Assembly: GCA_030679145.1 (NCBI GenBank)
Contig: JAUXTU010000116.1
Span: 62,001 to 126,000, forward strand
DNA length: 64,000 bases
Reading direction: 5' to 3'
From: Bacteroidota bacterium
GTDB taxonomy: Bacteria > Bacteroidota > Ignavibacteria > UBA10030 > UBA8401
Shown: positions 44,146 through 53,200 of the stretch, piece by piece
Position numbering within the stretch: the first letter of the stretch is position 1
Layout: each line of letters opens with the position of its first letter
Program-made: the position numbers and the translations under genes
The notes under the pieces: model-generated
Told to the model about the DNA's origin: nothing
Databases searched by the model: none
Seen by the model: only the letters and a program-made list of their open reading frames with translations

Positions 44146-44820
44146 ATGGTTATGAATAAAATGATTTTTTCAATAAATATTTTTATTATAAGTATGATTG
44201 TTGTGGGATGCAGCGATCCATCCGCAAACAATAAATATAATTATGTTTGGCAGCCGTTGGCAACCAATACATGGTATGTTGTTCTTAATGATACATTGGC
44301 CACAAGCAGCAGTGTTGGCGGATTTAAAGTAACATCTTCCGGTTTTGAATATACTGTCACCGTTGACAGTGTTGGTCGAGATACTGCCTTTACGCCGAGG
44401 ATGTATATCGTAAGCAATATTACTACCGCCAACCGGATGGAAATGGCGTTCGATATTGCCATTAAAGGGGCGGTCGATACTCTGCTGATGAGTGACAGTT
44501 CAAAAGTCCCATTTGCGTATGTCTCATCCGGAGGATCAATAGTTTCTATTGGTGCCAATAATGATCGTGATTCTAAACCATATACCATCGCAGCACAGAA
44601 TATTCTTTCAAGTAAACCCGAGAATAAAAATTTTACATTTTCAACAAATCCGGATAAGTGTAGTAAGCAGATTCGTATCCGAACAACATTGAATTGGATG
44701 CAGTATTTAGGTGCCGTACCGTTGAAACCGAATCCGATGCCAAAATCAAAAACAGTAACGGTGGTTGTATCAAATTTGAAAATTACAACATTTGATATTG
44801 ACGTTCTGGATAAACCATAA
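44146..44820 (+). CDS. small lipoprotein, unrecognised
   Basis: The protein is 224 residues from ATG 44146, which lies five bases after AAAGG; TTG 44143 and ATG 44152 are alternatives. It has a lipoprotein signal: a hydrophobic stretch ending SMIVVGC with Cys near residue 20, followed by SDPSANNKY. The rest is beta-rich with a short FSTNPDKCSKQIRIR segment and no domain I can name. It sits between an exported protein and a PorV-like barrel in the same operon. It probably anchors to the outer membrane as part of the surface complex. Confidence 0.7.
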   Translation: MVMNKMIFSINIFIISMIVVGCSDPSANNKYNYVWQPLATNTWYVVLNDTLATSSSVGGFKVTSSGFEYTVTVDSVGRDTAFTPRMYIVSNITTANRMEMAFDIAIKGAVDTLLMSDSSKVPFAYVSSGGSIVSIGANNDRDSKPYTIAAQNILSSKPENKNFTFSTNPDKCSKQIRIRTTLNWMQYLGAVPLKPNPMPKSKTVTVVVSNLKITTFDIDVLDKP

Positions 44821-44868
44821 GATTGTTGATTTTCAGAATTTACTCATGACCAACATTTCAGGTATAGT

Positions 44869-45870
44869 ATGAAAATAAAATTTGTATTGATTCTAATCAT
44901 ATTGGTCTCAGCAATCAGTGTTGCTGCTGACCAACAAAAGCGCGGTCAAACAGGATTTAAATTTTTGAATGTCGCTACTGACCCGCGTATGGTTGCAATG
45001 GGTGAAGCGGGAACAGCGATTGAAGGAAGTTCATCATCCATGTTTTTTAATCCTGCGAGTATGGCCTGGATGAAAACAATGGTAGATGGTCAGGTTGGGC
45101 AAGTACAATGGTTTGCGGATATTAACTATCAATATGGAGCAATTGCATTTGCACCTTCCAATGGTGATTTTGGTGTCGTTGGATTCAGTATGCAGTATGC
45201 AGATTACGGTGAAATTACCAGAACGATTCGAACAGATTTGGGAGAGGGGTATTTAGATCTTGGAACATTTCACCCGATAGCTTTACAAGCAGGACTTAGT
45301 TATGCTCGAGCGTTAAGTGATAGATTTGCAGTCGGCGGCAATGTTAAATATACGCTGCAGGATCTTGGTAACGGTGTCAATGGATTAAACGCTCAGGATA
45401 ATCCTCTTGCTTCAAAAAATTCTACCGATGTTGTTGCTTTTGATTTTGGCATGTATTATAAAACAGGATTAAAGAGTTTGAACTTTGCAGTCAGCGTTCG
45501 AAATTTTTCACAAGAGGTTAAATATGAGCGGGAAGGATTCCAACTTCCGTTGATCTTTCGTGTTGGTGTAGCATTTAATGCGATGGATCTTATCACCGAG
45601 GATAAAGATGCTGATGCATTTCTTATTTCGATTGATGCTACCCACCCGCGTGATTTTTCAGAACAGGTTAATATAGGCGGTGAATATACATTTATAAAAA
45701 TTTTTGCATTGCGAGCCGGTTATATGTTTAATAATGATCTCTATAATTTTACTGCAGGTGCCGGAGTTCATCATTCGATTGAAGGAGTAGATTTTGGTGT
45801 GGATTATTCTTATACGCCATACGATAAGCTTGGTACAGTTAATCGTTTTTCGGTTCAATTTAATTTTTAA
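44869..45870 (+). CDS. PorV/PorQ-family outer-membrane barrel
   Basis: The 333-residue protein has a signal peptide (about 1-20, VSAISVAA). The typical PorV/PorQ start is RGQTGFKFLNVATDPRMVAMGEAGTAIEGSSSSMFFNPASMAWM, followed by alternating aromatic beta-strands ending in RFSVQFNF. PorV is a shuttle for T9SS cargo between translocon and attachment complex; PorQ-like relatives share the fold. The presence of this gene among T9SS-tailed proteins fits a dedicated handling role, but general PorV paralogues exist and the subtype is not certain. A short gap of 19 bases follows before the next gene. Confidence 0.82.
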   Translation: MKIKFVLILIILVSAISVAADQQKRGQTGFKFLNVATDPRMVAMGEAGTAIEGSSSSMFFNPASMAWMKTMVDGQVGQVQWFADINYQYGAIAFAPSNGDFGVVGFSMQYADYGEITRTIRTDLGEGYLDLGTFHPIALQAGLSYARALSDRFAVGGNVKYTLQDLGNGVNGLNAQDNPLASKNSTDVVAFDFGMYYKTGLKSLNFAVSVRNFSQEVKYEREGFQLPLIFRVGVAFNAMDLITEDKDADAFLISIDATHPRDFSEQVNIGGEYTFIKIFALRAGYMFNNDLYNFTAGAGVHHSIEGVDFGVDYSYTPYDKLGTVNRFSVQFNF

Positions 45871-45889
45871 CGTTCATTTTTAAAATGGT

Positions 45890-47155
45890 ATGCACATGAA
45901 AAAGAACATTAGTTATTTTCCCAAAGATTTTTTTATTTTCATCATTGTTATTGCAATGATGTTGTTGACGGGTTTCAGCGGATGCAAAGAAGATGAACCA
46001 ACAAGTCTTTATGATCCAAACTATATTACGCGTATTCAACCGATTGTCGATTCACTTTCACCATCGGGTGGTGCACTTGCAGGTATTGATGTTATCACTG
46101 TGCACGGAAAAAACTTCTCGACCGTAAAAACGGAAAACACTATTTATTTTGATATTCAAAAAGGAACAATTCAAACAGCCACTGCAACACAACTTACCGT
46201 TAAAGTTCCTTTATTAGTAAAAGACACAGTGGCGGTAAAAGTATCCGTTGTTGGAGCGGATAAATTCAGCGAAATAAAAACTTATAAATTGATCGGAGCG
46301 GTCAGTGAATTTGGTGCACTATCATCTTTTGAAGATGCATATGCTATAGCATGTGACAAAATTGGCAATCTTTATGCTTCGCTGGTCTTAAACAGTATTG
46401 GAAACGGCATCAGAAAATTCACTCCCTCTGGAGATACAAGTACGTTTGCACCAAAGGGTTCTGAAACTAACTGGACGGCTATAAAAGTGGGATCTGATGG
46501 TACACTATACGCTTGTCGTAATCAATTTGCAATTTTTTCTATCGCTGCTGGAGCGAAATCAATAATATTCAAGTCCATTCCAGGATCAAAATTATACGAT
46601 CTTGATTTTGACAAGAATTTAAATATTTGGTCTGGTGGTGCTTTTGACTCAATATATAAAATACAACCAGATAAATCACACAAAGGATTTTTCTTTGCAA
46701 GTAATGCAAACGTACGATCTGTTCGGATTTATAAGGACTTTCTTTATGTAGGTGGGAAAGTTGATTCTATTGAGGGTGTATGGAGAGCGCCAATAGATGG
46801 ATCAGGGTCATTAGGCACATTTCAAAAATATTTTGATCTTTCCGCACAACCCGGTTATTCATATAACGGCGCAAATGTAACCGCAATTACATTCAATTCC
46901 GACGGTGATTTATATATTGGAACGAACGGCAAAGATGGTATTTTACTAGTCCATTCATCTTCGCCAACGACTGCGGAACCATTTTATTCAGGACTATTTG
47001 TTGCAAACGCTGAGAATTATTCATTTGCATGGGGCAGCGGAACAACCTTGTATGTGACTCGAAGAAATAACGCAATAATAACAATATCCCAGATATTGAT
47101 AAAAATTAACACTCAGAAACAAAGTGCGCCATATTATGGACGCGGCGACATATAA
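45890..47155 (+). CDS. IPT/TIG-domain lipoprotein with beta-propeller-like repeats
   Basis: The 421-residue protein (ATG 45890; ATG 45896 is equally possible) has a lipoprotein signal with lipobox LTGFSGC and Cys near residue 32. An IPT/TIG domain follows at about 48-135 (ITRIQPIVDSLSPSGGALAGIDVITVHGKNF). The rest shows repeated YIGTNG, LYASLVLN and LYACRNQ blades, like an NHL or SMP-30 propeller. IPT/TIG lipoproteins in Bacteroidota often act as surface ligand-binding partners of TonB receptors. It lies in the receptor operon, and its propeller resembles that of the next gene, so the two may share a target. Confidence 0.78.
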   Translation: MHMKKNISYFPKDFFIFIIVIAMMLLTGFSGCKEDEPTSLYDPNYITRIQPIVDSLSPSGGALAGIDVITVHGKNFSTVKTENTIYFDIQKGTIQTATATQLTVKVPLLVKDTVAVKVSVVGADKFSEIKTYKLIGAVSEFGALSSFEDAYAIACDKIGNLYASLVLNSIGNGIRKFTPSGDTSTFAPKGSETNWTAIKVGSDGTLYACRNQFAIFSIAAGAKSIIFKSIPGSKLYDLDFDKNLNIWSGGAFDSIYKIQPDKSHKGFFFASNANVRSVRIYKDFLYVGGKVDSIEGVWRAPIDGSGSLGTFQKYFDLSAQPGYSYNGANVTAITFNSDGDLYIGTNGKDGILLVHSSSPTTAEPFYSGLFVANAENYSFAWGSGTTLYVTRRNNAIITISQILIKINTQKQSAPYYGRGDI

Positions 47156-47166
47156 TTCTCAACAAA

Positions 47167-47182
47167 TTACCTATACAGGTAA
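47167..47182. promoter_or_regulatory. short palindrome before the propeller gene
   Basis: TTACCT-ATAC-AGGTAA is a perfect inverted repeat in the 69-base gap between the IPT/TIG lipoprotein and the secreted propeller gene. It may be an operator or a small mRNA hairpin that sets the expression ratio; ggagg lies directly before the next ATG. Confidence 0.35.
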
Positions 47183-47224
47183 ACTCATAACTCACTGCTT
47201 CTTTCATTAATTTACGGAGGTTTC

Positions 47225-48583
47225 ATGAAGTCAAGGTATATACAATTTTTGGTGTTTGTATTATCGTTTGCGGTATGCGCATTTGCGCAGACGACAAAAT
47301 ACAATTACCAGTTCAAAGGGGCATTTCCGGATACTGGTTTTAAAGGACCGAGCGGAGCGCATGGTGTTGCAGTCGATCCAGAAGGAAAAGTCTGGCTTAC
47401 GCTATTTACCAGTACGACAAAAGACAGCATTGCTGTTGGTGGAGGAATAAATAAAGTAGTACATGGTGTTTATGTATTTAATCCCAATGGAACAGCCGCC
47501 GCATTTTCACCGATAAAAATGGTCACAGTTGGAGCAGTAACAGATACTTTCCTGACAGGAAGTAATCGCGGAATAGCAAAAGACAAAAAAGGAAATATCG
47601 TATTAACGAGAGCCACAGGTGCACATTATCGCGTGAACTATAAAACCGGGGTAGGAATGAATAGAGTAATCCCACAGGCAACCTCACCGGTGATGCCTGC
47701 ATTTGACGATTTAAATGAAATGTTCACTGCCAATGTTGTGAATTCAGCCGGTCCTATTCGTATTTTCGATGAAAATTTCAGCTTCCTCGGAAATGTGATC
47801 GATACATCCCGCGGTTTTTCACGTACAATCGGTGTTTCTGCCGACGGCAATGACGTCTATTGGACATCATACACGCAGCCCGGTGTAATTAGATACCACA
47901 GCGATAATGGTTCTCTCGGACCGTACAACGTTTTGGACACAATAATGTTCGGAATGACCGTAGAATCAATTACATGGCACCCAGTGACTAAATATCTCTG
48001 GGTAAGTACTGGTAACGGTTTTGCACCGTCAGCATACGATTCACTCTATACAAAGAAAAAATGGGGTAATTTTATGTTCTACGGTTTCAAGCCTCCGATT
48101 ACCAAAATGTCCACACCAGTTGATAGTTTCCAATGGAGTTCAACATTATCTCCAGATTCTTTATTTAAAGTAGACCCCCGTCCGCGCGGTCTTGCATTCA
48201 GCCCAACCGGTGATACGGTATATGTTGCACAATTTAACGCAAGCGGCGTTGAAGGTTTTCAACGATTTATCGGTAAAGCAGTCACTTCAGTAAAACAAGT
48301 TGATGGAATGGTTGCATCAAAGTTTGAACTGTCACAGAACTATCCAAATCCATTCAATCCTTCAACACAGATCAATTTCTCGGTCCAATCCCGAAGCGAT
48401 CTTTCGTTGAAAGTATTTGATGTACTTGGCAAAGAGGTTGCTCAGGTGGCAAACGGCACATTTGAAGCAGGCGTGTATAACGTCAATTTCGATGCAAGCA
48501 ATCTATCCGCCGGTATATACTTCTACACGCTCAAAACATCAAATGGTTTCTCACAAACCAAAAAGATGTTACTTATTAAATAA
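47225..48583 (+). CDS. secreted beta-propeller protein with T9SS tail
   Basis: The 452-residue protein has a signal peptide (ending VCAFAQ). A propeller-like region of about 330 residues follows (HGVAVDPEGKVWLTLF, NRGIAKDKKGNIVLTRA, ITWHPVTKYLWVSTGNG, PRGLAFSPTGDTVYVAQ). It ends in a T9SS type A sorting domain (NYPNPFNPSTQINFS to KKMLLIK). A GGAGG ribosome-binding site stands six bases before the ATG. It closes the operon and is followed by a strong terminator. NHL-type propellers bind ligands or hydrolyse lactones; no catalytic residue set can be named here. It probably binds a surface ligand together with the TonB receptor. Confidence 0.85.
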   Translation: MKSRYIQFLVFVLSFAVCAFAQTTKYNYQFKGAFPDTGFKGPSGAHGVAVDPEGKVWLTLFTSTTKDSIAVGGGINKVVHGVYVFNPNGTAAAFSPIKMVTVGAVTDTFLTGSNRGIAKDKKGNIVLTRATGAHYRVNYKTGVGMNRVIPQATSPVMPAFDDLNEMFTANVVNSAGPIRIFDENFSFLGNVIDTSRGFSRTIGVSADGNDVYWTSYTQPGVIRYHSDNGSLGPYNVLDTIMFGMTVESITWHPVTKYLWVSTGNGFAPSAYDSLYTKKKWGNFMFYGFKPPITKMSTPVDSFQWSSTLSPDSLFKVDPRPRGLAFSPTGDTVYVAQFNASGVEGFQRFIGKAVTSVKQVDGMVASKFELSQNYPNPFNPSTQINFSVQSRSDLSLKVFDVLGKEVAQVANGTFEAGVYNVNFDASNLSAGIYFYTLKTSNGFSQTKKMLLIK

Positions 48584-48603
48584 TATCAGCGTTCTTTATT
48601 TTC

Positions 48604-48641
48604 CACAAAATCCCGCTAATTATGCGGGATTTTGTGTTTTT
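48604..48641 (+). terminator. Rho-independent terminator
   Basis: A perfect 13-bp stem, CACAAAATCCCGC (48604-48616) with GCGGGATTTTGTG (48624-48636), has a seven-base loop and is followed by a T tract. It lies 21 bases after the propeller stop and ends the TonB-receptor operon. Confidence 0.93.
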
Positions 48642-48656
48642 AAACAGTGGTCAAAA

Positions 48657-48687
48657 TTGATAGTCGCCCCTAATTTGGGTATATTCT
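48657..48687 (+). promoter_or_regulatory. candidate promoter for the heptose operon
   Basis: TTG at 48657-48659, a 20-base spacer and TATATTCT at 48680-48687 fit the Bacteroidota promoter with two mismatches in the -7 box. It lies directly after the terminator and about 30 bases before the rfaE1 start. Confidence 0.4.
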
Positions 48688-48717
48688 TATTATAAATGCA
48701 AAAACTATGAGAATGTG

Positions 48718-49707
48718 ATGGTATCAATTACCCAACCCCGCGTAAACGAGCTGCTTCAAAATATTAAGAACAAACGTATCGCTGTCATTGGCGACGTGAT
48801 GATTGACCGCTATATATGGGGAAATGTCAATAGAATATCTCCGGAAGCACCTGTGCCGGTCGTGGAAGTGGAAAGTGAATCTTCACGCCTTGGCGGAGCG
48901 GCTAACGTAGCTAATAATATTGTAGCACTTGGTGCAAGTGCGCAACTGATCGGGATTGTTGGAGAAGATTTCTCCGGTAAAGAATTCCGTTCGATTCTTG
49001 AATCGCAGAATGCTTCATCAGAGGGAATTATCACAGATCGGTCGCGTCCGACGACTGTAAAGACCCGTGTGATTGCCCATCACCAGCATGTAGTTCGTAT
49101 CGACAGTGAAGAAAAAAAAGATATTGGAACTGATATTCAACAAAAGATATTCTCTGTTCTTGAAAAGATTATCGATTCGATCGACGGGATCATCATTGAA
49201 GATTACAATAAAGGCGTTGTCGTGAGAGAATTGATCCACGCTATTATTGAACTTGCAAATCGAAAGAACAAGATCATTACCATCGATCCTAAATTCAATA
49301 ATTTTTTTGAATATACAAATGTCACAGTTTTCAAACCGAACAAAAAAGAGACTGAAGAAGCATTAGGAAAGAAACTACAAAATGAGGCTGATATTCTTGT
49401 TGCTGGCAGAACTCTTATGGAAAAACTTAATGCTGAAAATGTTCTGTTAACCCGCGGTGAAAAAGGAATGAGCTTGTTCGAAAAGAATGGCTCAGTTACA
49501 CACATTCCTACAAATGCCCGCAACGTTGCGGATGTTTCCGGTGCGGGGGATACAGTAATTGCAACATTAACAACGATGCTTACGGCTGGTGCTACGGTTG
49601 GTGAAGCCGCACTACTTGCAAATTTTGCCGGTGGTATTGTTTGCGGTGAAGTCGGCATTATTACGATCGATCCTGCAATTCTTCGCTCTACAATCTTCGA
49701 ACAATAA
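48718..49707 (+). CDS. rfaE1: heptose-7-phosphate kinase (HldE N-terminal type)
   Basis: The protein is 329 residues from ATG 48718 (GTG 48715 is adjacent). It is a PfkB-type kinase of the HldE/RfaE1 group: IAVIGDVMIDRYIWG, SPEAPVPVVEVE, LGGAANVANNIVALGA, and the catalytic VSGAGDTVIA (Asp near residue 277). IIIEDYNKGVV and ITIDPKFNNFFEY are typical of RfaE1. It phosphorylates D-glycero-D-manno-heptose-7-phosphate at C1 for ADP-heptose synthesis, feeding lipopolysaccharide or glycan assembly. Unlike E. coli HldE, the nucleotidyltransferase half is a separate gene, 16 bases downstream. Confidence 0.92.
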   Translation: MVSITQPRVNELLQNIKNKRIAVIGDVMIDRYIWGNVNRISPEAPVPVVEVESESSRLGGAANVANNIVALGASAQLIGIVGEDFSGKEFRSILESQNASSEGIITDRSRPTTVKTRVIAHHQHVVRIDSEEKKDIGTDIQQKIFSVLEKIIDSIDGIIIEDYNKGVVVRELIHAIIELANRKNKIITIDPKFNNFFEYTNVTVFKPNKKETEEALGKKLQNEADILVAGRTLMEKLNAENVLLTRGEKGMSLFEKNGSVTHIPTNARNVADVSGAGDTVIATLTTMLTAGATVGEAALLANFAGGIVCGEVGIITIDPAILRSTIFEQ

Positions 49708-49723
49708 TTGTACAAGGAAGATA

Positions 49724-50209
49724 ATGGGAAAAGTTTATACACACCAATCATTGGCTGAACAACGGGTAATTTGGAAACAACAACAAAAGAAAACTGTTTT
49801 CACAAACGGTGTATTTGATATTCTTCATCGAGGTCATGTTGAATATCTTTCGAAAGCAAAATCGCTGGGAGATATTCTTATTGTTGGAATGAATACGGAT
49901 GCATCGGTGAAACGAATCAAAGGGGAACTTCGTCCAATTGTTCGTGAGGAAGATCGTGCGTTTATTCTTTCCCAGCTTGTGTGTGTTGATGCTGTCTGTC
50001 TGTTTGATGAAGATACACCGTTGGATCTTATCACCGCGCTTATCCCCGATGTTCTGGTAAAAGGTGCCGATTATACAATTGAAACTATTGTTGGAAAAGA
50101 TGTTGTCGAACGCGCAGGCGGAACAGTACAAACAATAGATTTCGTTACGGACCGCTCTACATCAAATATTGTTGAAACAATCATCAGTCGATTTTCAAAT
50201 AGTAAATAA
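49724..50209 (+). CDS. rfaE2: heptose-1-phosphate adenylyltransferase (HldE C-terminal type)
   Basis: The protein is 161 residues from ATG 49724. An open frame extends upstream to 49589, but AAGGAAG at 49714-49720 and the family start place the gene at 49724. It is a cytidylyltransferase-fold enzyme: KTVFTNGVFDILHRGHVEYL with the HxGH motif, LIVGMNTDASVKRIKG, and LIPDVLVKGADYTIE. It makes ADP-heptose from heptose-1-phosphate and ATP. Its stop overlaps the next ATG (taatg), so the heptose genes and TamB are probably one operon. Confidence 0.92.
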   Translation: MGKVYTHQSLAEQRVIWKQQQKKTVFTNGVFDILHRGHVEYLSKAKSLGDILIVGMNTDASVKRIKGELRPIVREEDRAFILSQLVCVDAVCLFDEDTPLDLITALIPDVLVKGADYTIETIVGKDVVERAGGTVQTIDFVTDRSTSNIVETIISRFSNSK

Positions 50210-53200
50210 TGACAAGAAAAGTTTCAAAAATATTTCTCTACTCAATACTAACCCTCGTTCTGTTGATCGGAGGGATGGCGATCTTTACACAAACATCGAT
50301 GTTTCGCAGCACCCTGCGTTCCACGCTCTATACATTCCTTGAAGGCGAGCTTAACGCTAATATCTATATTGGTGAGATCAACGGAGATCTCTTCACAGGT
50401 TTTTCTGTTGATACAGTAATGATGTATGTTGATGGGGCGCCGTTTATTGAAACAGGAAAACTTTCGGTGCACTATCGACTTATTAGTTTGCTGAAAAATA
50501 AAATCAATGTTGATTCACTAAAACTGGAAAACCCGATCGTCCATCTCACACGGTGGAAAAATGGTGAATGGAATATAGACCACCTTTCGAAATCAACAAC
50601 GCCAAACGATAGCAGTGAATCATCACTTATTATTGTTGCAAGAAAACTTCAGATAACTAACGCCAGCTTCCATCTGATTGATTCCACCGGAGCCTATAAT
50701 AGAAATTTTACGGATCGTAACGGTCGTCCGGTTATCAATTACAGCAATATTGATATTGATAATGTCAATATAGAGTTAAGTGGAATGTATTCTGCCAGTA
50801 AACTGGATGTTTCCGTAAAGAATGTATCATTCAATTCTCCCCGTGAACAGTTTACGTTGAAAAAGCTCTCGGCAGACATCCTCCGAACCAAAGAGCAGAG
50901 TTCGATCAAAAAGCTTTCCGTAATAACATCCGCCTCACACGTAGAAGCGTCAATTGTTTTAAACAATATTGATGCGTTTACTATCACCGATGTTATTGAT
51001 TTACGATATGCAAATGTTGTGTTGCAAGTTTTGCCTTCCAATATTCTGTCAAATGATATTCAGATCTTTCTGCCTTCATTGGATTTTATGAAAGGGAACA
51101 TTCTGTTTGACGGAGAGTTTGACGGAAATTTTGAAAATCTTTCCGTGAAAAAACTTCACACAGAATTTGGAAAGACATCGATTTCTCTTTCCGGATCAGT
51201 CTCCAATATTTATAAACCAAACGATCTGCGGTTGAATATTGTTTCTAACGGAAGCATCATTAATCCACCCGATGTTCATGCATTAATGCCATATTTTGGT
51301 ATACCGGAATATAAGAATCTTGGGCTCATTACGGTTGATTTTCAATTTGTCGGCAAGCCGTTGGATTTCTTAGCCATTTCGAAGATCAAATCTGCTGCAG
51401 GAACGGTAACTGTTGACGGACAAATGGTGATTACTGAAGACAATATTCATTATAAAGGAATCCTTACGGGAAGTGATGTCAATTTAGAGAAGGTACTTGC
51501 TTCAAATGAATTTTTATCACGGTTGAACACGCGTATTTTTATTGAAGGAGAAGGAACATCACTTGCAACGTTGAATACGGAAGGTACTATTGAAGTTGAT
51601 TCATCGTCGTTTCGAAATATTTCACTCAATCACTCAAAAATTGAACTAAAAGCACGCGATAAAATAATTGATGCTGATATTGTAGTCCAATCACCAAGCG
51701 GAAATATTTCTGCACAGGCAATATTTGATTTTTCCAACGAAACAATGCCGTCGTATAATGGCAGAGCGGAAGTACGTGGACTTAATCTTGCTCCAATTGT
51801 TAACAATGAACAGTATTCTTCAAAATTGTCATTCGATATAACTCGATCCGGCAAAGGACTTGCGCTGTTTGATACACCGTCGGATACAAAAATTGATTTT
51901 TACAATTCAAATTTCAATGGAATGTCGTTTGACAGCGCGCAAGTATTGCTTACATGGCTAAAAGATTCTACAAATCATGATAAACTAATCATTGCTTCAC
52001 CGGTTGTTGATGGAGAAATAGAAGGGAAATTCAAATTTGATGATATCGTTAATTCAGTTCAAACTCATCTTAAAGGATTCGAAAAGATCTATCGCTATCA
52101 ACGGGGAATCATTGATTCTTCATTTGCGGTGGTGGACGACTCTGCAAGCGAACGTATGAATGTTAAGAATAATCCATCTTCACTTTCCTATCATTTGAAA
52201 ATGAAGAATCTTAAACCGCTGTCAATTCTCTTTAATTTTCCGGAGTTGGAAATTATAGGAACTGCATCGGGGACACTGAGAAGCGACTCAATTTCAGCAT
52301 CATCATCGGGAACAATCTCTGTTTCCAACGGAATGTATGCCGATACTTCTGCATTCATTCGCCTGTTTGGAGCGAAACTTGATTATACTGTTAATAATAT
52401 TTCTCCTGCCAAGACCACAAAATCGGGCGACCCGCTTGAGTTACATATCCAATTAGCAAGTGATGAAATTGGAATTGATAATACCAAGTTACGGCTGGCA
52501 AAGCTCAAATTCGATTTTGAACGGCAAAAAGGGACATATGATGTCACTACCGATATTGACACAACAATCAGCATTTCCGCTCAAGGATTAGTGGAAGTTT
52601 CCGACTATCATAATCAATTCACGATCAATGATCTTTATGTCAAATATCAGGGGCTGGATATCCGAAATGCAACGCCGTTCGTCGCAACCGCAACTCCACG
52701 CGGAATTCAGATCGACACATCTATTTTTGTTCGTGGAAACGAGGAGATTATTGTAAAAGGGACATATAATTATTACGGTTCAGTGAATGCCAATGCGGTT
52801 ATCAAAAATTTTGCATTATCCGATATTTTCTTTGTCAACACATCATCGGAATTTCGTGAACAGGCATATGCTCTCGGAGGAACAGTGGATGCAACGGCAC
52901 ATATTTCAGGTACAGTCAAAGATCCTGTGATCACCGCTCAATTGGAAGGGTCGAATATTGCATACCGCAACAGTAATTTCGGAAATTTGGATGTCGCATT
53001 TCGATATGCAAAAAAAAATGTCGGATTAAAAGTAGAACTTAGTCAAACACCCGATTCAACAATTACCCGGTCATTCGATCTTGAAGGAAATGTTCCAATC
53101 GACCTTAGTTTCACATCGGTTGATAACAGGATGAACCTAGAAGGAATGAATATTACCGTTACAACTGAAAACCTGCCTGCAGAGATATTCGACGTATTTA

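Noticed and set aside
38824-45870. Classical SusC-SusD polysaccharide utilisation pair
   Set aside because: No SusD-like protein follows the receptor; the next lipoprotein is small and beta-rich, unlike helical SusD.
49589-49723. Upstream extension of the rfaE2 frame
   Set aside because: It runs inside the rfaE1 coding sequence. The AAGGAAG site at 49714-49720 and the family start place the gene at 49724.
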